NCBI RefSeq assembly: GCF_000002875.2
Contig: NC_009407.2
Coordinates: 540,001-604,000, forward strand
Direction of reading: 5' to 3'
DNA: 64,000 bases
Source of the DNA: Leishmania infantum JPCM5
Lineage: Eukaryota; Euglenozoa; Kinetoplastea; Trypanosomatida; Trypanosomatidae
Position 1 is the stretch's first letter. Each line of letters starts with the position of its first letter. The translations under genes and the position numbers were made by a program. The notes below the pieces were generated by a model. That model was not told the DNA's origin. It saw only the letters and a list, made by a program, of their open reading frames with translations, and made no database searches. Shown here in pieces: positions 1 to 10,026 of this stretch.

Positions 1-108
1 TGCCCCATCGCGGAGCGACTCCACCGCAGGATAGTCTGCATCGCACAACTTGTTCAGCCATTGAAGTAGCTCCTTACGACCACTGAGAGCTGCAGATCTA
101 GCAGACAT
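1..108 (-). CDS. EB1: EB1-like microtubule plus-end binding protein, N-terminal fragment
   Basis: Only the first 36 codons lie in the window; the gene runs off the left edge. The minus-strand ATG at 106-108 opens a frame without stops that contains the motif RKELLQWLN and then DYPAVESLRDGA. This is the start of the calponin-homology domain of EB1 proteins, where a helix with an LxWLN core is followed by a short loop, a tyrosine, a hydrophobic-Glu pair and a Gly-Ala. EB1 proteins track growing microtubule plus ends. Upstream in the transcript (about 196-220) is a C/T-rich tract followed by AG, a plausible spliced-leader acceptor. The family call rests on this short stretch alone; other CH-domain proteins remain possible. 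Confidence 0.62.
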   Translation of the reverse strand, partial: MSARSAALSGRKELLQWLNKLCDADYPAVESLRDGA

Positions 109-1317
109 GTTCCGTTGTGGTCCGCGCTCTATGTGGTACTCCTAAGTTAATCTTTTCGGATGCGTCTATGCTTTGCATGCATGCGTGTGCATGTGTCTAC
201 GAACAGAAGGGGGTGGGGGGTCTATGTGTGTACGTATATCTGCGCCAACAGAGACGCTGCGCAACGGACAGAAGATGCCGCTCGAGAAATGGCCACAAAT
301 CAAAGAGGGAGCTAGGAGAAAGGATATTCGCGCGCCACGAGTACCATGTGCCGCTCGGCTAGATAGAGTGGTGGGCAGCGCGAGAGTATTCCTTTGCTGC
401 AGTGGGCGTGTGCACCTGTCCAGAGGGACACAGCAAGACAGACGTCTCTCCCTCTCGCGAATGCTCGGGGAAAATCGCGTCGGATGGAATGTGCCAAAGC
501 GAGGCGAGCCACGCGTGGTGTTGGTCCCTTCTTTTATTCTTCTCACGATGCACCGCCGCAAGCTACGCTGAACAATGCAGTTCTTGTCGAAACCCTGTGC
601 GCCGTCAGCTCTCCTTTACCGGGGTGGCAGCACCACACAAGAAAGCAACAAACAAATACAAAAAAAAGCAGGCAGCCACAGCGACGTCAAACCAAAAAAA
701 AAACGCAAAAAGAGAACGGGGACAAAAACATACGTCGCGACACTAATGCAGGAGTTCGAAGACAGAAACGACAGGCAAGAAAATACACACACATCGATAG
801 CAAAATGCTAGGAACGGTAGAGCAAGGGGGAAGGGAAATGAGGAGGGCCAGTCAACCTGGACACTATGCACGCAGCCACGTCAACGTGCACACACACACA
901 CACAGAGACACAAGCACAAGCCTGCAACACGTCAGCATCTTCGCAACACGAAGAAGCGGATTTTCTTTTTGTGTTCTTTTCAGTCCCCATTTCCTCTCCT
1001 CCCCCATCTCTAACCTACAAGACAGCGGAAAGACGAATACATACCAAAGGGCGAGAACGCAAACGCAAGGATGGGGGGAGTAGTGGGGGATGCCAACTTT
1101 GAAGAGCGCTACGCTGCAGGCGCGCCAACAATACACGCCGGAGAAGCACAAAGCGCAGCCGAAGCAGTAAAAGGAGGAGTACAGCAGCAGCAAAGAGTCG
1201 CCGCAACCGCGCTCGCGCACGCACACGTCCTCAGCACTATGGAAAAGCCGGGCGCTGCTGTCTAATGCTCAACGTCGCATCACATCTGCGTAAGAGCACA
1301 CTCTGGCCTGACGGCGA
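109..1317. other. Intergenic, no gene seen
   Basis: The stretch lies between the EB1-like gene and the next minus-strand gene, with a SIDER copy at its right end. It contains a G-rich run near 207-220 (a polypyrimidine tract on the transcribed strand), A-rich runs near 656-715 and a short CA microsatellite. Open frames here are short, overlap on both strands and show no family resemblance. Confidence 0.7.
889..904. repeat. CA microsatellite
   Basis: Eight CA units in the gap upstream of the EB1-like gene. Confidence 0.85.
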
Positions 1318-1740
1318 GGGACACACCCATTTCGGTGCGTGGTGTCTCAGGGTCCAGTGCCCCCACTCTGTGTGGGGAAGCCACGCAGCCCCCACCTAAC
1401 CCCTGCCAATGCCGAACCACCTCTGGTGGTGGCAGGGGCAAGCACCTACGAGCTGGGGGGGGGGGGGTCAGAGCGCTTCATCGCCACGGATATCGGCGGT
1501 CGGGTCCTGGACGGCGGTGCGTCAGAGCGGGCTGCGACAGCGCACGCGTCCGTGCCACCCATGTGATGGACAGCGTGTCAGCGTGACTCGAGCTATCCCA
1601 CGCCGGGCCGTCGCACTGCCTGCTGGCGCGGAGAGCCTGAGCGCCGCCCCGAGGGTCGTGCCACGCGATGGGGGCCCGTGACAGGTCGACTGGAGTGTAA
1701 CTCATGTTGGACGGCACAGAGTGGTCACGTGGAAGACAAA
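1318..1740 (+). mobile_element. SIDER-like degenerate retroposon, copy 1 (3' form B)
   Basis: One of six copies of the same short element in the window. The 5' part begins with a GTGGTGTCTCAGGG-type signature resembling the 77-79 bp hallmark of the ingi/L1Tc/SIDER clan. A strong hairpin and a run of G (here ten or more) follow. The 3' half is form B, ending in a GGTCGACTGGAGTGTAACTC motif and a short A-rich tail (ggaagacaaaaag). It lies just past the stop codon of the minus-strand coiled-coil gene, antisense to that transcript. SIDERs in 3' UTRs are known to affect mRNA stability in Leishmania; an effect for this antisense copy is not shown. Confidence 0.82.
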
Positions 1741-1757
1741 AAGAGCGCACACTCGCC

Positions 1758-4700
1758 TTACGCAAAAGGATCAAACCCCGCCTCGAAGTCATCTTCGGAG
1801 GGGGATCCGTGCGACTGGGGGCCCTCGGTGCCACCTGCTGGCTTCAGTTGTTGGTCTTCGGATCGGGGCAACGAGAAGTACGTACCCGAAGGAGTCTGTT
1901 GCACATAAGGCGGGAATATGCTATTGGGAGGCGTGGTAGGCCTCATCGCATGGTCGAGATTGGCAGTCTGGGGTGACACGTTGGGATCGGGGAACCGAGG
2001 AGAGCGGCGCGATGCGGGTGAAGCAGGGAAGGGCTGGCGGTCGCCGTTGTGCCTTGTGGAGGGGGAATCAGCGATGACTGCAGAGGCCCCGAAAAGCGCT
2101 TCTAAAGAAATTGGCGGAAGGGACGGCGGCGGTCCTGCCACAGAAGCAGGGATCTGTGGTGCGGGGTGATCACGCTCAACAGCAGACTCGAAATGGACGC
2201 CTTCCATCGAGGTCGACGCACCGGCACCCGAGGAGGACGACGAGGAGGAAGTAGTGCTCAGACGAGATGTGGAAGAAGACCGCTCCTCTGACACATCGTC
2301 GCGGTCCGGCGACAGCGAGGAAGCTGCAGCAGATTTACCAGCCCGTCCGTCAGACGACTCCGCTGGCGACGCGGCTTCGTCGAGCTCAGCTTCGAGGACG
2401 GCAGGGTCGAGCTCTTGCTTTTCTTGAGAGGCACCACCTCGGCGGCTTTGCTGCTGTCCATCAGCACCACAAGGCGACGGCGACACACTGGCCGTGGACG
2501 AGGCCTCCGCTGCGGCGACTTCACTGCCTGCACGCTGGCTTTCGCCGCAGCCCGCCTCGCGGTCCTCCCCGCCACCATTGATGTCACGGTCTTCTGGCGA
2601 GGCCACTATCCCATCCTCGTCGTCGATCGGCTCCGTTACCATTTCCGACCCGCCCTTCGCCATCTCTTTCTCCAGTTGTGCGAGGAACTCCACCTCCTCT
2701 CCCGCCGTGACCTCCAACAGCGAGGTGGAGCTCAGCGTACCGTTGTCATGCGCCATCGAGCTGTCATCCTCGGAATCATCTGAGAGTTGCTCCTCCCTCC
2801 GAGCATCATCCTCCTTATCTTGGCGAGCGCTCTCGGAAACTGACGACTGAGCTTGGCGAGGTTCTGAGGATAAATTCATACCGGCGCTCGCGTCCCCGTC
2901 GTCGCTCGTCGCAGTCAAGCTGTGGGGATTCTCCTCCTTAAGAGAGTCCTGAAGCGGTGATGTATCAGTGACAGCTTCTGCGGTGCTCAGAGGCAGTGGA
3001 ACTGCGTCGTCACCAAGGGCTTCGGTGACTATGAAAACTGCCTTCTCAGCGTCATCGTGAGATGGTGCGGCCATCGACCCGCTGTCCTCATCCATCCTTT
3101 CTTCCTGAATTCCGCCGTTTACGCTGCTGACGGCGTTCCGTGGGTTTCGCACCACTGCCTGCTTATTCGAAAAGATATCAGGCGGGATATAAGAAATCAC
3201 GTCCACCTGTCCCACAATTCCGGCCATCCCGTGCATGACCTCTTCTCTGTCCGCACTGTCAGTGTGAGACGACGATGGCGTAATCTGCGTTTGCGTAAGT
3301 AGGGAAAGGGGCTGCGGTGGGGCTGGGTGCAAAGAGGTTTGGTCCCTGCTGCCAGCCCCCACTACCTCTGCCCCGTCGCAGGCGTCTGTGTTGGCTTGGC
3401 AAGTTTTGAAGAGTTCACCCACAGTCCTTGATGCAGTTGAGTCGCCGTAGAGATGAGGCGTTACTGCTTGAGGAAACGATCGCTGCAACTGCGGCGGGAA
3501 CCGAGCTGCAACAAGCGCCATCTTTACCTCCTCCAGATCCCGTGCAATCTCAGCATCCATGCAACCTTCTTCTGAAACCGCCGCCTCCTCGGCGCCAGAG
3601 CTGTTCAATCGACAGCCCTTGATAGACTCTGTGTGATACTTCAAAACGGTGCCGTATGCTTCCAACGCCATAAGCGCCGTGTGTAATGCTTTGCCTTTCC
3701 ACAGCTCTGTGGAAATATGCGACAAATTCGTGTCGGGTGAGTCTGCGTCTCCAGCGCCTGTCATCGCCATCGCTTCCGACTCCGTCGCGTCCCCTGCGAC
3801 CACCTTCTCCGCCTCTCTTGTGCTGACCAGCTGTGCTTCGAGGCCGACGACGCGCGTCTGCAACGCGTCCACAACCTTCTTCAGGTCAGTCGTCTCGCGA
3901 AGTAGCTGAGCCTCACGCGCCTCCAGTGCGCCGGTAGAGAGCCGGACGGTGGCAGCGTGCATGCCAACAAAGAGTTGCAGCTCTTCCTCAACAGCCTTCA
4001 CACAGATGTTCGAGCGTTCGTGTTTTTCGCGCCACATAAGCTCATCGAGAGGGCTGAAAGAGACAGATGAAGCCCCCGAGGTGACCTGCCGCCCATGACG
4101 CTCATGTGAGAGGACACTCTCTCGCTCGTTGGCCCACGCTGCAGTAGTGTCATCCGCAGCGTCTAAACCGTCAGAAGAGTCGACGAAGCGCAGTGAATGC
4201 GAGCCTATTGGCACTGCCGTGAGACAACGTTCTACAGGGGATGGTGACCCACGGCGGCGCAAGCTGCCTCTCTCCTCTTCCTCTTCTCTGTTCGGCCAGG
4301 ACACAAAGGAGTGACTGCGTGATGGATGCGCTGTAACAGAGGACTTGAGAGATGTCTCCTCGTGCAGCTTGCGTAGTCGGTGGATCTCTTTTCGCTGCTT
4401 TTCGAGCTGACTGTTCATTGAAACGAAGAGCTCCGCTCGGTTCCGCTCCATTTCATCAAAGCTGCGCTGCCGATCCGCCTCAAACGCCTCCATCTGGGCA
4501 AACTGCTCCTCGTATAAATGTATCCGATCTAGCAGCTCCCTTTCGTGCGCGTCCGGGTTGCGCACGCGTATCGGACGAAGCGATCGGAAGGTGAAGCGCG
4601 AGTGCGACTGCGTTGTTGCAATGCTGGACGCTGTCTGTGCTGAAGTGGCTACCCCGCCAATCATGCCCTGCTTTCCGTCGCGCGCAAGTGGGGACACGCA

Positions 4701-5807
4701 GGGCGCGGGGCCAGTCGAGAGGTACGAAACACGGCGATCGGGCTGCTGCGAGTAGGCGTCGACGGTCGCGGTTGATCCTCTGGACGGCGGCTCTCGCGTG
4801 AGTCCGTGTTGGGGCGCCGAGGCAGCCCGTGCTTGTGGCACATCCTCCGCGAATGCAAACGACCGCTTCAGCGAGTCAGAGGGCTGTACAGCTGTCGCCG
4901 CCGCTACGAGCGACTTTCGAGTCCGCGCGTACTCGCGTGTCATCTCCTCCATCTCTGCCTCCAGCACCATGGACTCCCTTTTAAGAGCCTCGTTCTCCTC
5001 CCTCAGCGCAGCCTTCTCACACTCTACCGCCCTGATGATGCGCTGCAGCTTCTCGCCATGGCCGGCCATGGTAGAGATGCGAAGCTGCAACCGTTCAACC
5101 TCCTGACGAAGACCAGCTACGTGATCATCGGAGTGCCCACTGCGGCATGCCAGTGCTTGACTCATGCGCACCTTTTCCTCCTGGTCGTGCTGAGAGACAA
5201 TAGCGGAGTAGAACGCATTCACCTCCATCAGCTCTCGCACCTTCTTTTCCAGGTTAGCTATCTCCTCCATCTTGCCGGCAATGGCGGTGGCGGCGGCGGC
5301 GGCGTTTTGCGACTTCACTTGTGCCAGCGCGCTCTCCGTATTAACCTTGAGAGGTATCGGTGTAAGAGCGGGTGAGCGACCCCCGTCGCCGTTTCCGACT
5401 TCAAGCGGTCGGAGCGTCTCAGGCGTGTACTCGCCACCTCCTGCATTGGCAGAGGGGTGCGACTTCCCTTTTCCATGTTCGGCCGTTCGGCCGCGCTGGA
5501 CTGTAGTGGTGGCGCTAAGCGGTACTACGCTGGACGAAGGCGACTCCACAGAGCGCATTTCCTCCATCTGTTTGATTAAGGTGCTAATGGTTTCCTCGTC
5601 ACTTGCAGACTTCTCTGTCAGTCTGTCGCTCTGCATGCGAAGCTCTCGAATCTCGGCGTTCTTTTCTTGAATGAAGGCCTGAAGGCCACTAATTTGCGAC
5701 TCCAACTCGCGCACTCGCTCTTGCTCCCGCCGCAGCTGTGGATGCATGCGGCGAATAAAGTCGACGAGCTGCTCCCTCGCCGCCGTTTCAACGTTAATAT
5801 GCTTCAT
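1758..5807 (-). CDS. Large coiled-coil protein, function unknown
   Basis: 1,349 residues from the ATG at 5805-5807. The open frame extends 53 codons further upstream, but only to a TTG, and that stretch contains a polypyrimidine tract (5929-5945 on the plus strand) followed by AG. It is therefore read as 5' leader, and the internal ATG is chosen. The first ~90 residues form heptad-rich coiled coil (HPQLRREQERVRELE and on). More coiled coil appears around residues 200-330 and 440-500 and in a middle block. The C-terminal third is acidic and Ser/Glu-rich with a polyserine run. The extreme C terminus ends in FDPFA. No enzyme domain is recognised. The size and coil content suggest a cytoskeletal or scaffold role, which is inference only. 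Confidence 0.85.
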   Translation of the reverse strand: MKHINVETAAREQLVDFIRRMHPQLRREQERVRELESQISGLQAFIQEKNAEIRELRMQSDRLTEKSASDEETISTLIKQMEEMRSVESPSSSVVPLSATTTVQRGRTAEHGKGKSHPSANAGGGEYTPETLRPLEVGNGDGGRSPALTPIPLKVNTESALAQVKSQNAAAAATAIAGKMEEIANLEKKVRELMEVNAFYSAIVSQHDQEEKVRMSQALACRSGHSDDHVAGLRQEVERLQLRISTMAGHGEKLQRIIRAVECEKAALREENEALKRESMVLEAEMEEMTREYARTRKSLVAAATAVQPSDSLKRSFAFAEDVPQARAASAPQHGLTREPPSRGSTATVDAYSQQPDRRVSYLSTGPAPCVSPLARDGKQGMIGGVATSAQTASSIATTQSHSRFTFRSLRPIRVRNPDAHERELLDRIHLYEEQFAQMEAFEADRQRSFDEMERNRAELFVSMNSQLEKQRKEIHRLRKLHEETSLKSSVTAHPSRSHSFVSWPNREEEEERGSLRRRGSPSPVERCLTAVPIGSHSLRFVDSSDGLDAADDTTAAWANERESVLSHERHGRQVTSGASSVSFSPLDELMWREKHERSNICVKAVEEELQLFVGMHAATVRLSTGALEAREAQLLRETTDLKKVVDALQTRVVGLEAQLVSTREAEKVVAGDATESEAMAMTGAGDADSPDTNLSHISTELWKGKALHTALMALEAYGTVLKYHTESIKGCRLNSSGAEEAAVSEEGCMDAEIARDLEEVKMALVAARFPPQLQRSFPQAVTPHLYGDSTASRTVGELFKTCQANTDACDGAEVVGAGSRDQTSLHPAPPQPLSLLTQTQITPSSSHTDSADREEVMHGMAGIVGQVDVISYIPPDIFSNKQAVVRNPRNAVSSVNGGIQEERMDEDSGSMAAPSHDDAEKAVFIVTEALGDDAVPLPLSTAEAVTDTSPLQDSLKEENPHSLTATSDDGDASAGMNLSSEPRQAQSSVSESARQDKEDDARREEQLSDDSEDDSSMAHDNGTLSSTSLLEVTAGEEVEFLAQLEKEMAKGGSEMVTEPIDDEDGIVASPEDRDINGGGEDREAGCGESQRAGSEVAAAEASSTASVSPSPCGADGQQQSRRGGASQEKQELDPAVLEAELDEAASPAESSDGRAGKSAAASSLSPDRDDVSEERSSSTSRLSTTSSSSSSSGAGASTSMEGVHFESAVERDHPAPQIPASVAGPPPSLPPISLEALFGASAVIADSPSTRHNGDRQPFPASPASRRSPRFPDPNVSPQTANLDHAMRPTTPPNSIFPPYVQQTPSGTYFSLPRSEDQQLKPAGGTEGPQSHGSPSEDDFEAGFDPFA

Positions 5808-6029
5808 GGCCGCGTTCGCCGTGGCTGGGCATGCCAGTGCTTCTTCTCTGTAATGGACACTGTGTCTCTTCCTACCAGTTGAGTGCTTCTGCCCTTTTGT
5901 TGTCGCCCAGCAGTATAGAGAGTAGAAAAAAGGGAAAAGGAAAGGTGGAGCGCTGAACCATTCCAATCCGTATGTACATTAACTTCGAGCAGCAGACCCC
6001 ACAACCGCCAGCGGGAGATTCAAATATCG
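5808..6029 (-). promoter_or_regulatory. 5' leader and spliced-leader acceptor of the 1,349-residue coiled-coil gene
   Basis: Read on the minus strand, a pyrimidine tract (complement of 5929-5945) is followed within about 45 bases by the first AG, near 5900, roughly 90 bases upstream of the chosen ATG. This fits trans-splicing and supports the internal start. Confidence 0.55.
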
Positions 6030-6592
6030 CTTTTTCCCTCAACGCGTCCACCATGCCGTGCAACATGCGCTCCAATCCACTCGGCCCGGCCTGCCACAGG
6101 CCCATCCCGCGTGGTGCGAAGTAGCGGTACACACGCGCTACGGCAGTGCGCCGGCTCAGTCATCTGCGAGCACGGCCGCTGCCTCATACCCCGCCCACCC
6201 GCCTCCCAGGTCGCCTCACAGTCGCTCCCATCGTGCCGGTTGCCACCCCTGGTGCATCCCTCGCGATGGCGCAGGCTCCCCAGCAGCAGGCAGTGCGACG
6301 GCCCGGCGTGGGATAGCTCGAGTCACGCTGACACGCTGTCCATCACATGGGTGGCACGGACGCGTGCGCTGTCGCAGCCCGCTCTGACGCACCGCCGTCC
6401 AGGACCCGACCGCCGATATCCGTGGCGATGAAGCGCTCTGACCCCCCCAGCTCGTAGGTGCTTGCCCCTGCCACCACCAGAGGTGGTTCGGCATTGGCAG
6501 GGGTTAGGTGGGGGCTGCGTGGCTTCCCCACACAGAGTGGGGGCACTGGGCCCTGAGACACCACGCACCGAGAGGGGTGTGTCCCTCGCCAT
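6030..6592 (-). mobile_element. SIDER-like degenerate retroposon, copy 2 (3' form A)
   Basis: Minus-oriented copy with the full shared 5' half (hallmark, hairpins, short G run) and 3' form A, which ends in a GGAGCGCATGTTGCACGGC motif and a short A-rich tail (complement of 6030-6040). Large parts read identically to copy 4 at 19,586-20,134: the 92-codon phase through the shared core and the start of form A is the same in both. It is sense with respect to the minus-strand array and would lie in the 3' region of the transcript from the coiled-coil gene at 8,182-10,026. Confidence 0.85.
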
Positions 6593-6669
6593 TAGGGGTC
6601 ATTACAGGAGTGAGGAAGGCGGAAAAGCAGTGAACGTCAACGCAAAAGGGCGCCCGAAATAGGAGTGAG

Positions 6670-7690
6670 CAAAACTCAGTTGAAGCACCGTCGATCACAG
6701 TGTATGTGGAGCTGGAGATCATACCTCACATACCGCAGGTCCACTCCTGGTCATGGTCGCCGTTGCACGCGGCGCCAGAAAACGCGTGTACCGACCACCC
6801 GCAGTGCGGCTCCCTTTCAGGGAGAAGGCGCATGCAGCCGTCCTCACCTCACCATTATCCCGCAGAACTTCGAGTAATCCTGTCATCCTTACCAGGCTGG
6901 TAGTCGTGCCCGTGCACACCAAACTGCAGGAGTGATGTTGCGTGATTTTCTCGGAGCAGTCGCTGTCGTTGAAAAGGCCTTCAGTGTGGCTTGGCAACAT
7001 CGAAGCATCCACACTGACGTTGATAGGCCTCTTGAACGCAACGGCATCCATCAAAGCCTCTTGGCTGATAACTGGACGCAGAGCGACACCCTGGCCACTT
7101 TTTATCGCGCTTAAGCTTTGGCACGCACCTGTCTTACCGTGAAATGCCGATTATAGATACGCCCACTCCTCACTGATGTCACGCGCATGCGGCACATATT
7201 GGTAGGTCAGAGATTCAGTGACGCCCCAGAAGGCCCCTACGCCGCCGCAGTGGCACGTGTTCGGCGGGCACACCGTCATCTGCTGCTGGGTAAGCATGTG
7301 CAGCTTACCCGTCGCGATGCTCCACTGAGACCCCATCGCTTCTACCGCCAAATATACCCAACAGCTGCCGCAGTGTCCCTAATTCTTCACCGCGGCCAGA
7401 ACGGGAGGCATATGGAAGCCACAGTCCATTTGATGTGGAAGGGGGTGAGAGGCGCGAAGGTAGGACCGCTGCAGCGACAGAAACTACCGAAAGCCCTTCA
7501 GCATCAGCGACTGAGAACCTTTAAGCGCGGCAACCTCAGCATCTGCCCAGTTCGACATCTCGTTGATGCCACGCCGGAGCAATATGTGGCCCTCTTTGCT
7601 GAACTACTCCACCTCACGAGTGTGGCGCTCAAAAATCCTGAGACGCATCAATTACTTCTTTGCACTGTATTGATATCTGTGCCTGTGAAT
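6670..7690 (-). pseudogene. Decayed papain-family (C1A) cysteine peptidase
   Basis: On the minus strand one frame keeps a recognisable I29-type propeptide (RIFERHTREVE, then RRGINEMSNWADAEV) and the mature start with GHCGSCW, whose catalytic Cys codon is at 7361-7363. The family-typical segments VEAMGSQWSIATG, CGGVGAF and RPINVSVDAS follow. It is broken by in-frame stops at 7652-7654, 7604-7606, 7484-7486, 7379-7381 and 7151-7153. The stop at 7379-7381 falls on the Gln that normally precedes GHCGSCW and forms the oxyanion hole. After about 6950 the similarity moves to another frame (frameshift), with a His near 6942-6944 and HDYQPGKDD. The position of the catalytic Asn reads Ser (6867-6869), and further stops occur near the C-terminal CGM. 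No functional peptidase can be made from it. Limits are approximate. Confidence 0.8.
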
Positions 7691-8181
7691 ATTGGATTCA
7701 AGATGGGCGTCGTAGCGCACTCCATCGACGCAGAAAAACATGGGTAGAGACCAAAAAAGTCCGAAATGTATGGAAAAGCCATGTTTCCAATCTGATGGTG
7801 AGGAAACACGAAAGAAGTGGCGTGCATTGCATGTTCGAAAACAAAAAGAGAGAAAGTCGTAAAAGGCGGACAGAGTTGATGCAAGGAATATTCAAAGAGG
7901 AAATCGAAGAGGGCTTGGTATTGCATCAGTGCCCTCGCCTCAGATACACTCACATAAGCGAGAGGCGCCAAGAGAGTTCTGGACACGGCGAGATGGTACA
8001 AGTTACGTTGGACTACAAAAGCGCAAAGCTTCTGCTCAAACAGGCACCTCTCTTTTTCGCTGGCGGAAAGCAGGCTCATTGCTCTGTCAGTGCTCTCGCA
8101 GTCCACTGAACCCTGAAGGGCACCCAAAAAAAAAGCCAATCTAAAAAGCGCGAAAAAAAAAAGAATCTACTCTGGAATGCC
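7691..8181. other. Intergenic / 3' UTR, no gene seen
   Basis: AT-richer stretch following the stop of the coiled-coil gene at 8,182. A 163-codon minus-strand frame runs through it, but its sequence (many Phe/Leu/His, no domain) and the flanking A-runs read as untranslated sequence. The upstream part of the peptidase relic may extend into it. Confidence 0.5.
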
Positions 8182-10026
8182 TCACGATGTGGCCTGCAGA
8201 ATCGAGAGAGCTGCCAGCAGCTCGTCCAGCTGGACCTGAAACCGCTTGATTTGTGTGTTTTTCTGCTCTAGCAGTAAATCAGTCTTCTCCTTTTGAATCT
8301 TCATCTCCAGCTCGGCTACGCGCTTCATTTCTAGAAGCTCGTGCGTCTTTTCTTCCTCTTTTTGACAATACAGCTTCTCCAAAAAGCAGAGCCTCTCCCC
8401 AATGGCAATAAGGGAGGCATCATATCCCTTTTCTTCGACAACTCGAGAGAGCCTGGATGCCAAGCTATCTCTACCTGCCTTTGAGCACTTCGAAATCTCT
8501 TGCAGCTGAGATTGATGACTGGCCTCAAGGCGACTCAGCTCTTCATTATGGGCAGATCGCAGGGTCTGTATTTGAAGAGCGAAATTGGTTTTCATCTCGG
8601 CAAGTCTAGCATCCCACTCAGCGTGGATGCTGTCGAGTTTGCTCTGAAGCGTGATGTTTCGGTGCTTGTGTTCGCATATTTCTGCGCGGAGTCGCTCAAT
8701 GACGGATTGAAGGTGTGTAACTTCAAGCTCGTGAGAGCCATGCGCCTTAAGAGCCTGCCCGGCGGGTTTGTCGGTCTTGTTAGTCACGTCCGTATGGTGC
8801 TTGGGCTCAGTGGCTATCTTCTGCACCGGTTGGCCACTTTCTACGGCTAACGAAACAGAGGCACCTCCAAGTCCACCACGAAGGTCGAGGTTCTCCCTTT
8901 CGAGAGTGCTAATACGTCTTCGCCGCTCGGGATCATCCTTGGGGACTTCCAAACGCTGCCGCAACTCAGCAATGGTACTTTGATAGCGCTCACACACTTT
9001 CTTTGTTTCTGCGCGGAGCTCTTCCATTGCTCTCTTAGTGAACTCGTCCTTTTCTAGCAAGGCTTTCTCTAACAAACGAATTCGACTCTCTTGCTTCTTA
9101 AGGCGCTGTGCGTTGGCACTGCCCGCCTGGCAGCTGCTGATAAGTTCCCTGATGCTCCCTTTCTTCTGCTGCAGAGCCGATTCCAAATCCCGCACTTGCG
9201 TTCGCAGGCTGTCCACTTCGCGCAACAAGTTGTTCTCTCGGCTATGTGAGACCTTCCTCTCAGACTCTAAGCGGGTAACCTCTGAGTGTAATGCATCGAT
9301 GGTGCTTTTCTGAATGCTGTGAATACGTTGAGACTCACGCAACTTCGCCACCATATCTTCGCTCCTGCCTTGCTGCTCCCTCACCACAGCCACATTAGTG
9401 ATTTCGGCGCTGCCGACAAGACTAGGAGTATCGCTTTTAGACTGAGCCAGGTCGTTCCTTTCTTGGAGCAGTAGAGCACATCGCCTTTTTTCCGTCTCCA
9501 AATTGGTTTGAAGCTCTTCGACTTGTGCTTGGAGATTCACGATCTTGGCAGAGTCATTTGCTGTATGCATGCTTGACCGTGCCGCAAAGTCCTGCTGTGC
9601 ACTGAGAAGCAAGCTGTGCTTTGCTTCTAGGTGCTCGAAATCATGCTCCAGCCGCTTGAATCGACTGAGAATTTCCTTCTTCTCTCTCAGGAGTGATTCG
9701 TTGTCCCGCTGTAGAGTGGCAATTATCTTTTCCTGAGTTTGCATTTCCTTTCGTACAGCATCAACGTTGCCGTGAGCCATTGCGCTGGTAAAATAAGAGT
9801 TTTCCATGTGCCCTGTAGAGGGCTCCAGAGCTGCCTCACTTGTGGCGCTCGCCTTCTCCGCACCAGCTGCAGATGCGGGAGCTAAGTCTGATGAACGCTT
9901 AAGTCCTGAAGCCGATATCTCACTTCCTATAGAGGAAGCAGATGCGTTTTTCACATTGCTATCCATGACGTCTAGCAGCTCATTTGTAGAATCTACAGCT
10001 GCGGTAGAAGGACTTGGTGCAGTCAT
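8182..10026 (-). CDS. Coiled-coil protein, function unknown
   Basis: 614 residues from the ATG at 10024-10026. An in-frame ATG also lies at 10060-10062, but the first AG after the strong pyrimidine tract (complement of 10064-10081) comes at 10039-10040, downstream of that ATG. Trans-splicing should therefore remove the first ATG and leave the second as the start. Residues ~1-85 are Ser/Ala-rich and probably disordered. From about residue 90 to the end (MQTQEKIIATLQRDNESLL onward) it is almost continuous coiled coil with a Pro break near residue 360-370. No catalytic motif is seen. It resembles basal-body, flagellar or other structural coiled-coil proteins only in general character. Confidence 0.87.
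   Translation of the reverse strand: MTAPSPSTAAVDSTNELLDVMDSNVKNASASSIGSEISASGLKRSSDLAPASAAGAEKASATSEAALEPSTGHMENSYFTSAMAHGNVDAVRKEMQTQEKIIATLQRDNESLLREKKEILSRFKRLEHDFEHLEAKHSLLLSAQQDFAARSSMHTANDSAKIVNLQAQVEELQTNLETEKRRCALLLQERNDLAQSKSDTPSLVGSAEITNVAVVREQQGRSEDMVAKLRESQRIHSIQKSTIDALHSEVTRLESERKVSHSRENNLLREVDSLRTQVRDLESALQQKKGSIRELISSCQAGSANAQRLKKQESRIRLLEKALLEKDEFTKRAMEELRAETKKVCERYQSTIAELRQRLEVPKDDPERRRRISTLERENLDLRGGLGGASVSLAVESGQPVQKIATEPKHHTDVTNKTDKPAGQALKAHGSHELEVTHLQSVIERLRAEICEHKHRNITLQSKLDSIHAEWDARLAEMKTNFALQIQTLRSAHNEELSRLEASHQSQLQEISKCSKAGRDSLASRLSRVVEEKGYDASLIAIGERLCFLEKLYCQKEEEKTHELLEMKRVAELEMKIQKEKTDLLLEQKNTQIKRFQVQLDELLAALSILQATS

Noticed and set aside
5808..5966. N-terminal extension of the 1,349-residue coiled-coil protein
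   Set aside because: It starts at TTG and contains the pyrimidine tract and splice AG, so it is leader sequence.
7187..7747. 186-codon plus-strand open frame
   Set aside because: It is the complement of the cysteine peptidase relic, whose family motifs are on the minus strand; it runs against the direction of the array.
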